Shown here in pieces: positions 1-7,465 of a stretch of DNA of 30,553 nt (position 1 is its first letter; the number at the start of each line of letters is the position of its first letter). Position numbers and translations under genes: made by a program. Source of the stretch: a virus. Below the pieces are notes generated by a model, which searched no databases, was not told the origin of the DNA, and saw nothing but the letters and a program-made list of their open reading frames with translations. The DNA is taken from positions 1 to 30,553 of the IMG/VR virus record IMGVR_UViG_3300046001_005505. One strand, given 5' to 3'.

Positions 1-1752
1 GATGCTTCCTGCTGCAATGGCTGAGGCTGCCGCCGCATTACTACCATAAACAGCGTTGTGATAGCTGAAAACGTACTGTGGTGCCGATGAGTTCAGATTG
101 TCTAGTATAACACCGCATCGCACTACAATTCTGTCATTATTTGCTGCATTGGCAATCGTCGTTCCAGTGTTCTGCCACTTCGATGGAATCGCTGTAACGT
201 TCAACGCTGCTGTATCCCAAGCCATTCCAGATACGGCAGTATATGCGCCTGTCCACGTCATAGCTACGCCTGTTGAGTCAGGTAGAGTGGTTTCCAACCC
301 GTGGTCCACTGCGGTCGTAGCACCGATGAGTTGAACAGTCCGCGATGCCGCAACCAGAGTGGAAATTGTGCCACCGCCGTTGTTTTCGAGCGCCGACCCA
401 AACATCTTGTGAATGAATTGAGAGACACTTGTTGGCCAAGAAACTGGGTGGTTTTCTTTCTTTACTCTAAAGTTTGTGCCATCAGAGTACAGTTGGAACA
501 CGGTAATGCCAGAGCTATAGATCGCAGCGCTGGGCGTCTGTGTGACTTGGAGAACGCCATTGTCATCAGCATATATGTAGTTTACCTGATTATCTGTACA
601 CGTTACCGTCTGGCTATCCGCAGCAACAACAGGAGCGCTAAGAACGACTCCTGTAAATCTCTTATTGAGAGTGAACACTCTTGTGCCAGGGACGTAACTC
701 CAGTAAGTAGCGCCGACAGTAGACCATTGAGAGAAACCAGAATTAACCAAGTCATATGGAGTGATAATCGCGAGTCCAGCGCCGGCTTTCAGTAGGTTTC
801 TATTCGTAGAGTTAAGCCAGACTTCTTGCGTGTCACCAGTTGCAGTGTCTGTCACTTGTCCTGTGAATGTGGAATCAATGAATCCAACCAGCCCTGATGT
901 GAAAAAGACGGCAGAATTTCCACCTGAGTTGAGCTTTACTAGTGAAGCTGTTCCGCCGCCAGTTCCAGTGATTCTCACCTGGTCATTCTTCGAGAGTCGA
1001 AACCCAGTCGTTGCAGTGCTAACAAAAGTTCCAGCAAACTCAGCGGTGCTACCAGCCTTGATGTTGTTAATAGAAAACTTATTTCCATCAGAGTCGACTT
1101 GCGATGCGCCAGTCGTTGCAATCTGCCGACAAGCTACGAGACCAGACGATGCTTTCGTGTGCATATTCACAGAGAACGCATAGTCGATTGTGTCTGTTGG
1201 ACCTGTTTGGTAGACGCCAATTTGAGTCTTTGTCGAGCCGTCGAAAGTATTCGTAACGGTCAGTGTTCCAGAGTACAGTATACAGGGAAACGTCGTTCCG
1301 TTTAGATAGAACGCATTGTAATTGTAGTCTGCTGAACACGTCACATTCGAGAAGAAGTCATTTACCAGCAAACCACCAGTCACATTGATTGCACGGTCAT
1401 TGTCAGATGCAATGGTGTAGACTTGCTGCATACGATTGATGAGGGAGAACTCACCAGGATTGATAAAGTTTGCCGTAATCTTGCCTTGAATCGTCGGTGC
1501 AGCCGGGCCATTCGCAACGCCGATAAGCACGACAAAAGGCTTCATTGTGATATCTTCGACCCAGACGCCCTCATGCACATGAATCGCGTAAATCTTGCTG
1601 GCTGTGGCATCTGTAACAGAGTTGATGGCAGCCTGAATCGAATTCGATTGACCACCAGCCTTGGCAACCTCAATGCATTGTGAAGGCTCTTGCCGAACGG
1701 CATCGAAGTTGGCAGAGAACGGATTGAATTTAAATTGCACTGGAGTATCCAT
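1..1752 (-). CDS. Tail fibre/spike-like protein, N-terminal part (runs off left edge)
   Basis: The frame is open for all 584 codons from the ATG at 1752 down to base 1, so the C-terminus lies outside the window. I read the reverse complement through and found no stop. Residues about 27-90 look like the first coils of a right-handed beta-helix (pectate-lyase-like fold): AGGQSNSIQAAINSV, then a short IYAIHVHEGVWVEDITM strand pair. The rest is rich in Gly, Thr, Ser and Asn with many short beta-type segments. The start overlaps the stop of the upstream gene as TGATG. Position last in the structural operon, after the internal proteins, fits a receptor-binding fibre or spike. The exact role and any enzymatic activity cannot be judged without the missing end. 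Confidence 0.7.
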   Translation of the reverse strand, partial: MDTPVQFKFNPFSANFDAVRQEPSQCIEVAKAGGQSNSIQAAINSVTDATASKIYAIHVHEGVWVEDITMKPFVVLIGVANGPAAPTIQGKITANFINPGEFSLINRMQQVYTIASDNDRAINVTGGLLVNDFFSNVTCSADYNYNAFYLNGTTFPCILYSGTLTVTNTFDGSTKTQIGVYQTGPTDTIDYAFSVNMHTKASSGLVACRQIATTGASQVDSDGNKFSINNIKAGSTAEFAGTFVSTATTGFRLSKNDQVRITGTGGGTASLVKLNSGGNSAVFFTSGLVGFIDSTFTGQVTDTATGDTQEVWLNSTNRNLLKAGAGLAIITPYDLVNSGFSQWSTVGATYWSYVPGTRVFTLNKRFTGVVLSAPVVAADSQTVTCTDNQVNYIYADDNGVLQVTQTPSAAIYSSGITVFQLYSDGTNFRVKKENHPVSWPTSVSQFIHKMFGSALENNGGGTISTLVAASRTVQLIGATTAVDHGLETTLPDSTGVAMTWTGAYTAVSGMAWDTAALNVTAIPSKWQNTGTTIANAANNDRIVVRCGVILDNLNSSAPQYVFSYHNAVYGSNAAAASAIAAGSI

Positions 1753-2024
1753 CACACCACCTTCACATTCGTAATTTGAGCCTTGGTGCTGTCAGCATAT
1801 GTGATCGTCAAAACCTGCTGCGTGACCGTGGCAAGCTTTGAAGTCCACACGTCAGTGGTGGATCCGGCATAGTCTGCAGAGAGTTCATCATAGGGCTTGG
1901 AGAAGAAGCCCTTATTCAACGCTGCAACCTGCGTGTCCAACAGTGTCTTGATTGCATCCAACGTGGTCTCAGTTGCGATATTTCCCGACGATACCGATAG
2001 CGGAGGGTACACGAATACGGTCAT
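1752..2024 (-). CDS. Small hypothetical virion-region protein, 90 aa
   Basis: A 90-residue protein with no motif I recognise. It has a proline-containing N-terminus (VYPPLSV), a Thr-rich helix predicted around TETTLDAIKTLLDTQVAAL, and a beta-rich C-terminus ending TKAQITNVKVV. A strong ribosome site (AAGGAGG) sits before the ATG, inside the last codons of the upstream gene. Its stop overlaps the start of the fibre gene. Location between internal virion proteins and fibre suggests a small structural or fibre-associated part, but this is inferred from context only. Confidence 0.7.
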   Translation of the reverse strand: MTVFVYPPLSVSSGNIATETTLDAIKTLLDTQVAALNKGFFSKPYDELSADYAGSTTDVWTSKLATVTQQVLTITYADSTKAQITNVKVV

Positions 2025-2027
2025 CTC

Positions 2028-2396
2028 TTAGCCCTCCTTCGCTGCGAACGTGACAGACAAGGTTCCCGTTCCACTGGTGGCAGTGTAGGTCGGGCGAAGG
2101 GCGAAGAAGGGGAGAACGGAGAACACCAACTGATGCGATCCGGTGTTTCCACTCACAGCGATTGTTGAACCGAAATCGACTGGCTTCCAGATCTGAACAT
2201 CAGTTGGGCTTCGGTCTGCATCGACTTCAAGGAACTCGAAACCAACAACACCAATGGGTGATGTGCCAGTCCATTCGATGTAAGCGATTGCGCTATCCTG
2301 ATGTGCGCAGCGGACTTCTGCGCCCTGAATGTCTGATGCCATATCTCCGGCTTCGATTAGCCGAAATGGCGTGATAAGCTTCTTTCCAGAACTCAC
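2028..2396 (-). CDS. Small putative structural protein, 122 aa, GTG start
   Basis: This 122-residue protein looks beta-rich. It has a helical N-terminus (LITPFRLIEAGDMASDI) followed by alternating strands and Gly/Thr/Ser turns, ending in GTLSVTFAAKEG. No catalytic motif is visible. The GTG start at 2396 is chosen because a long purine ribosome site (GGGGGGAG) lies five to six bases upstream and no in-frame ATG is better placed. The ribosome site can pair with a CCCCCTCA stretch upstream (see the hairpin entry), so translation may be controlled. It lies between the ejection-type proteins and the fibre, so a minor virion or fibre-linking role is plausible, but the family is unknown to me. Confidence 0.65.
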   Translation of the reverse strand: MSSGKKLITPFRLIEAGDMASDIQGAEVRCAHQDSAIAYIEWTGTSPIGVVGFEFLEVDADRSPTDVQIWKPVDFGSTIAVSGNTGSHQLVFSVLPFFALRPTYTATSGTGTLSVTFAAKEG

Positions 2397-2403
2397 AGTT
2401 CTC

Positions 2404-2448
2404 CCCCCTCATAGGGCTGATGTTAAAAACAACGGGACACTGAGGGGG
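2404..2448 (-). promoter_or_regulatory. Possible ribosome-site-sequestering hairpin
   Basis: On the minus-strand transcript, CCCCCTCA (2448-2441) is an exact complement of TGAGGGGG (2411-2404), with a 29-base loop. The second arm contains most of the ribosome site of the 122-aa gene starting at 2396. It has no U-tract after it, so it is not a normal terminator. Pairing is seen directly; the effect on translation is inference. Confidence 0.4.
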
Positions 2449-2456
2449 ATTATAAC

Positions 2457-5066
2457 TTAGCGCATCGCTATCTGCATGCTGCCAGTTCTCTCCGCATTGC
2501 TCCTGCCTGAGAAATCGGCATTGCCTTGACGCTGTGGCTGTTGCACCTCGGTTGCAAGTGCTTGCTGAATTGCCCCAACGTGCGCAAGTCCTGCAGTGGT
2601 CGGGATGCCAAAAGCCATGCCCAACGTGAGCTTCTTTGAATACGGGATGTTCTTGGCGCTTGGAATCTTCTCGATGAGACGCCTCTTGATATCCTCGAAC
2701 ATCTCAGGATGCACTGCTCGCACTGCCTCGATGGTGCGCGGGTCAACCTGTCCACGTTCCAGATCCGAGATCATCACACCAGGTGAGAATGCACCCACTG
2801 CGTAGGCTTCGAGGGTATGCCGCTCCGATGCCGAGAGTGAGCCAGGGGTGGCAAATATCGCATCCGATGTGCCCTTGTTAGGCCACTTATCACGAATGAA
2901 TGCGATGGCTGCATGGCTCTGATTGACCATGGCTGCATAGGTATCAGGTGCAACGCCGTCGAGGTGGGGATTCGCTTGCACCATCCGATCATCGAGAAGG
3001 CTAGGATCTGTGAGGTAGGGAGACAGGCTTTCGAGAGCGTCATCGTGCTTTGCAGGCGCAGCGTCGTCAGGTGCGAGGGTTTTGACCATGCCCATGAGAG
3101 CTTCACGGCGCACCGCTCCTGATGCAGAGACGGGAGCAACGGGGCTCTTGAAGGGCAGGCCCAGAAGCCGAGTGAGAGCACTATCGGTTCTCTGCCCAAA
3201 CTCGTTCTGCAGCCTCTCAAGCTTGGAGAGATACTTCACGGCCATTCTAGGGTTTGCTGCAGCGATTCCTGCGAGTGCTAGCCCGGTGGTAGTGCCAGCT
3301 CCAATATCGTCACTCACAAGTCCGCCGAGACCTCCTAGAGCCATGCCTGCAACGGCACCAGTGAGAGACTTGCCTGTGAAGGACTCGACGCCGGACAGTG
3401 CGAGCTCTGAAGCACGCAACCGCTTCACGGCTTCGATTTCAGAGCCGATCTTTTGGAGGTCGATTCCAAAGTCAGTTCCATTCTTGGCAGCAAACTCGGC
3501 CATGGCGTTTGCAGACTTCTCAAGCTCCGAGATGGTCTCGGCCTTAAAAGCCATCGACTCGGCTTCAGGACGTTGGAAAAACCCCTTGACCTTTCCGGGG
3601 GAGAGTTCCTTCGTTTTGCCTGCCCCGGCAACGTATTTCGATGCCATGAATTGGTCTTTGAAGTTATCTTTAGCAGTGAGATACTTGGAGAATAAAGCAT
3701 CACCTTCGGCAAACGTCTTGGCAGACTCCCCGTAGATATCTGCATCGCGAAGGTGAGTTTGGATTGTGTCTCTCAGCGCCTTGACTTTCTCCATCGTCTG
3801 CTTGGCTTCATACGTTCCCTCTGAACGAAGTGCCTTCGTGAAGCCGTCGAGTTGCATGCGAGCTTCATGCACAGACTGAAACACAGCCGAGGGGGACTCT
3901 GCTGCCATGAGCCTAGCATTCAGATCCTCGGCAACCTGGGCAACGTCGTTTGCCACAGACTTCTTAAAGTTCTCACTCGAACGCAAGGTGCTTGCAGTCT
4001 CAAAGAGATTGTCGAGAATGTCGGTGCTGCCCTTGACCTGCTCTTTGGAGATTGCCTTCTCTGCACCTTCGGTCGCAACGGCACCAGCCCGCACCTGGCC
4101 CGTAGTCTTGGCAGCGAGCTTCCCGGCCTCATCGAGACTCTGCACCGCAGCGAGGCCACGAGAATAGAGCTCATCAGGATTGGCGGCGTAGTGAGCAATC
4201 TCTGCACGCCCGTTGGTGTTCTGCCTCTGAAACACGTTCACAAATTCTTCTTCGGACTTGCCCGTGAGCCCGAAGAGTTTCGCAGTGGCCTTTCCGTATC
4301 CCTCGCTCATGAGAGCGGCGGGATTGGAGGATGAAGCCTTCCACTTGTTCCAAGCCTGCGAGACGCCCTTGCCCACAACACCCAAGCCGGCACCCATCAG
4401 GGAGCTTACGCCCACTGTTGAAGCAACCTGGGAGGCTGTGAGCTTAGGATCGCCTAAAGCGGCCTCTGTGAGAAGCATCCCAGCGCCGTATGCTGCACCC
4501 TCGACTGCACTGCCGATCGCAGCGCCACCGAGCTCTGAAGCAATTTTTCCTGCGCGAGTCGTTGCGGCAATTGCGCCGGTTGCAGCTTTGGTTGTGGCTG
4601 CTCCAAGTTTCGCAACCTGAGCGGCCGGCGACACGGGGAGAGCAAGGCCTGCGATGCCGCCCGTGATCTCACCTGCGAGAGATGCGAGAGGACTGCGCTC
4701 CCGAATCTGATTCCCTGCCTCTTTGTCTACTGCAGCGATGGCGAGATCTGAGAGGCCGAGACTTGCACCGCGCAGGGTGCCGGCAGCGAATGCCGTCCCT
4801 GCTTTATCGTATGCCTCCGCCTTCGCAGCCTCGATGCCGGCCATCGTCTTGGCCTTGACTTCTTCGCCTGTCTGATACCGCCATCCGTTCTGAAAAGCAG
4901 ATCCCGAATCCTCTGCTGCGATGGTTCCCTCGCGGCCATCGGGTCCAACAACGGGAATGCGAACACCCTTGCGAAACGAAAGTCTGCCCGATCCCACTCC
5001 CGTGGTCACATCGGTTTCTGCAACGTTCTCAAGCCTGCCTGTTTCCGAGTTCCATAGGAGTGGCAT
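2457..5066 (-). CDS. Large internal virion / DNA-ejection-type protein, 869 aa
   Basis: This 869-residue protein is dominated by alanine- and glycine-rich helices. Hydrophobic Gly/Ala stretches lie near residues 125-175, 180-235 and 560-605 (for example GAVAGMALGGLGGLV). A long charged helical middle part has coiled-coil character. Such composition, and the place after the tail nozzle and two smaller Ala/Gln-rich proteins, matches the internal or pilot proteins that podoviruses inject with DNA (compare the T7 gp15/gp16 position). I see no lysozyme or transglycosylase motif. The ATG at 5066 has a GGAGCG ribosome site. Function is inferred from composition and gene order, not from a named domain. 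Confidence 0.7.
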   Translation of the reverse strand: MPLLWNSETGRLENVAETDVTTGVGSGRLSFRKGVRIPVVGPDGREGTIAAEDSGSAFQNGWRYQTGEEVKAKTMAGIEAAKAEAYDKAGTAFAAGTLRGASLGLSDLAIAAVDKEAGNQIRERSPLASLAGEITGGIAGLALPVSPAAQVAKLGAATTKAATGAIAATTRAGKIASELGGAAIGSAVEGAAYGAGMLLTEAALGDPKLTASQVASTVGVSSLMGAGLGVVGKGVSQAWNKWKASSSNPAALMSEGYGKATAKLFGLTGKSEEEFVNVFQRQNTNGRAEIAHYAANPDELYSRGLAAVQSLDEAGKLAAKTTGQVRAGAVATEGAEKAISKEQVKGSTDILDNLFETASTLRSSENFKKSVANDVAQVAEDLNARLMAAESPSAVFQSVHEARMQLDGFTKALRSEGTYEAKQTMEKVKALRDTIQTHLRDADIYGESAKTFAEGDALFSKYLTAKDNFKDQFMASKYVAGAGKTKELSPGKVKGFFQRPEAESMAFKAETISELEKSANAMAEFAAKNGTDFGIDLQKIGSEIEAVKRLRASELALSGVESFTGKSLTGAVAGMALGGLGGLVSDDIGAGTTTGLALAGIAAANPRMAVKYLSKLERLQNEFGQRTDSALTRLLGLPFKSPVAPVSASGAVRREALMGMVKTLAPDDAAPAKHDDALESLSPYLTDPSLLDDRMVQANPHLDGVAPDTYAAMVNQSHAAIAFIRDKWPNKGTSDAIFATPGSLSASERHTLEAYAVGAFSPGVMISDLERGQVDPRTIEAVRAVHPEMFEDIKRRLIEKIPSAKNIPYSKKLTLGMAFGIPTTAGLAHVGAIQQALATEVQQPQRQGNADFSGRSNAERTGSMQIAMR

Positions 5067-5068
5067 GG

Positions 5069-6535
5069 TTATTTCGCTCCTGCGTAAGAGGGAGGCGTGT
5101 AGACTGCAGGCTTTTGAGAGGCCTGACGCAGCGATGATCCCGGTGCATAACCACTGAGCATCTTAGAGAGGCCTTCTTTTTTCGCTTTGATATCGGCCTT
5201 GGTGTCTGTGGACTTGACCAGATACTTCGAGACGATCTGCTTGAAGTCCACATCAGACCGCAGCTTGGCGAGCTCAGTCACGGTAGCCGCAACCGTTGCG
5301 TTGTAGGTGTCGAACGCTGCCGATTGGCCTCCGAGGTATCCCGGTCTGAACCTTTCCGTGACAGGAATCTTTTCAAGTTGGTCATACACAGAAAGGAGAA
5401 CATTCGCTCTATTGTTGTATTCGAGCGATGAATCGCTGTTAGGCCCGCCTGCAGCTTTCGGAGTCTCAACAGTGGTGGCAACCCTATCAACTCCCGATGT
5501 GCGGGTAGCATTGATGGCTGTGGCATCGAGACGGAGCTTTGCCTGCATTTCATCGATGCCAGCGATTCCCTTCTGTCCTGCTGCTTTGACTTGCTCCGAT
5601 TTCGTGCTTGCAATCCGTTCAATGAAGGTAGCCTTCACTCTGTCGAGTGCCGCATCTTTGAACGCGATATCTGCCAACCGTTCATCACCGAAGCGCTGGC
5701 GAAGCATGGCAATCGCGTTTTGCTTCTCCCCTACGGCAGCTTGCTTGGCACCGATGTTCGCTTTCTGCGCTGCGATATCCCGGTCGATGGCCTGGTCGAT
5801 AACATCGAGAGCGTAGTTGCTTTTGCCGCCTGTAAGGCCCTGCCCAAAGGCTCCAAGAAGGATTCCCACACCGACAAGGATCTTATCGCCAGTGGTCTTG
5901 TCCGCCCAAATCTTGTTTGGGTCGACCTTCATCGACGATAGCTCTTTCACGCCAGCCGAGTAGTCGGCGTTCGCTTCAGCTATTTGTGTCTGTCGATTCT
6001 GTTCCCGGACTTGAACGACCTTGGCAGTTTCTAAATTGGCTTCTGCAACCTTCTGTTGAATATCGGATTCGAGCTTAACAGCCTGCAGTTCTGCTTCAGT
6101 CTTCGCCTTCTCAGCAGCAATGAGGCCTTTCGCTGCGTTGTTCAGAGATTTTTCAGTTTCCGGTGCGATGCTCTTTTGCGTGATGCTGCTTTGGGGAGCT
6201 TCGGAAGAGGTCGTCATGGATTGGGGCAAATTGCCCGTGGGGGCCTGCGGTGCCTGCATGGTGGCAGGCGGCACATATTCCGCCGCAGTTGCATCACCCG
6301 CGTCTATTCCAGGATTGGGCATGGGAGGCACCACTGGTTGCATCGGAGCTGAGACGGGACTCATTCCCGTGCTCTCAACAGGTGCCGTTGCCGGAACCAT
6401 ACCAGTCCTAGCTCGGTAATCATTGAGCTTCGTTTGATACAATTCCCGTACTGCAGGGCTCATCGTGGCCTTGGGAACATAGTTCCCGGTGTCAGTGTAG
6501 TACGACTTATCATCTTCTCTAATCACGTCTGGCAT
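5069..6535 (-). CDS. Internal virion / ejection-type protein, 488 aa
   Basis: The first 130 residues are Pro/Ala/Met-rich and probably disordered. A long Lys/Glu/Ala/Gln helix from about 135 to 200 (AAEKAKTEAELQAVKLESD) looks like a coiled coil. A short Gly-rich hydrophobic segment, KILVGVGILLGAFGQGLTGG, follows, and then another long helical region. The C-terminus is again Pro/Ser/Tyr-rich. The design, a short membrane-active-looking segment between coiled coils, fits an injected internal protein. The ATG has an AAAGGAG ribosome site, and the next gene starts three bases after this one ends. No enzyme motif is visible. Confidence 0.65.
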   Translation of the reverse strand: MPDVIREDDKSYYTDTGNYVPKATMSPAVRELYQTKLNDYRARTGMVPATAPVESTGMSPVSAPMQPVVPPMPNPGIDAGDATAAEYVPPATMQAPQAPTGNLPQSMTTSSEAPQSSITQKSIAPETEKSLNNAAKGLIAAEKAKTEAELQAVKLESDIQQKVAEANLETAKVVQVREQNRQTQIAEANADYSAGVKELSSMKVDPNKIWADKTTGDKILVGVGILLGAFGQGLTGGKSNYALDVIDQAIDRDIAAQKANIGAKQAAVGEKQNAIAMLRQRFGDERLADIAFKDAALDRVKATFIERIASTKSEQVKAAGQKGIAGIDEMQAKLRLDATAINATRTSGVDRVATTVETPKAAGGPNSDSSLEYNNRANVLLSVYDQLEKIPVTERFRPGYLGGQSAAFDTYNATVAATVTELAKLRSDVDFKQIVSKYLVKSTDTKADIKAKKEGLSKMLSGYAPGSSLRQASQKPAVYTPPSYAGAK

Positions 6536-6546
6536 GGTTTTCTCCT

Positions 6547-7464
6547 TTAGGCCATCGCTGCCTTCGTAGCCGCACTCCCTGCGCCCTGGGCGGCATTGCC
6601 TGCGAATCCTAGCAACAACTTCTCCATGAACGAGGGCTCTGCATCGATTTGCATCTGAGTGTTCTGCAACTGCGTATCAGCTTGCATCTGAGCGATCGCC
6701 TGCTTCAGCGCGTCCTCTTCAGGATTGCGCATCATGTCGTAACGAAATTGAAGCGCATTCAAAAATGCCTCGTTGCCGCCGAGTGCGCCCTGCTGGCCCG
6801 TTGCACTTGCCTGATTCGAGAGTCCGAGAGCACCCAATCCCGTCTGGCTTTGAAGTCCTGCAGCCTGCATCTGAGCGCCAAGCATCGCGTTACTGGCATC
6901 TCCGAAAGCACCCGCATATTGCCCACGAGCTGCCATCTGCTCTTGAGCACGTGCCAATGCACCTTGCCCCGCTGCATTTTGTTGTGCCTGTCCGCCTTGC
7001 ATGATTGCAGCTCTCATCGCTGCAGGATTCGCTCCCCTCGATGCTGCCAACCCGTACTGTTGTGCGGCAATCTGTTGAGCCTGTTGCTGCGCTTGAACTG
7101 CCGCAGCCGACGGCCCTTGCCCCATGGCAGCATTGCGAAGCATCGAAATATCTTCTCGCTGTCCAATCCCTGCAGCCTGTGCTCTGAGATTTTCGGCCAT
7201 GAGAGACTGTTGCTGCGCTTGAGATCTCGCCCATGCCTGGATTGCAGCCTGTTGCTGCGCTTCTCGCTTCTGGGCATCTCTAGCCAGTCTCGCAGCCGTA
7301 GTTTCCGCGTTGAATCCCAAATCCTCTCGAGCTCGCATTTGCGCCGGGGCGGGAACAACTGCAGGTGCCGGTGCCGCCACAGGCGCAGGTGCTGCCAGTG
7401 ATGCTCGCGCAGGTGTTGGAGCAGGGGATGCGTAGGGATCTCTTTCGACTCGTTGCATTGGCAT
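6547..7464 (-). CDS. Ala/Gln-rich internal virion protein, 305 aa
   Basis: A low-complexity N-terminus of Ala-Pro repeats (residues about 12-42) precedes a long Gln/Ala-rich helical body with many QQ and AQ pairs. The Met-rich motif NPAAMRAAIMQGGQAQQNAA near the middle is typical of small internal proteins in tailed phages. The C-terminus has a short amphipathic helix (FMEKLLLGFAGNAAQGAG). The ATG at 7464 follows an AAGGAG ribosome site. The gene lies directly after the nozzle gene and before two larger ejection-type genes, matching the podovirus order nozzle then internal proteins. The specific family is not certain. Confidence 0.65.
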   Translation of the reverse strand: MPMQRVERDPYASPAPTPARASLAAPAPVAAPAPAVVPAPAQMRAREDLGFNAETTAARLARDAQKREAQQQAAIQAWARSQAQQQSLMAENLRAQAAGIGQREDISMLRNAAMGQGPSAAAVQAQQQAQQIAAQQYGLAASRGANPAAMRAAIMQGGQAQQNAAGQGALARAQEQMAARGQYAGAFGDASNAMLGAQMQAAGLQSQTGLGALGLSNQASATGQQGALGGNEAFLNALQFRYDMMRNPEEDALKQAIAQMQADTQLQNTQMQIDAEPSFMEKLLLGFAGNAAQGAGSAATKAAMA

Positions 7465-7465
7465 A

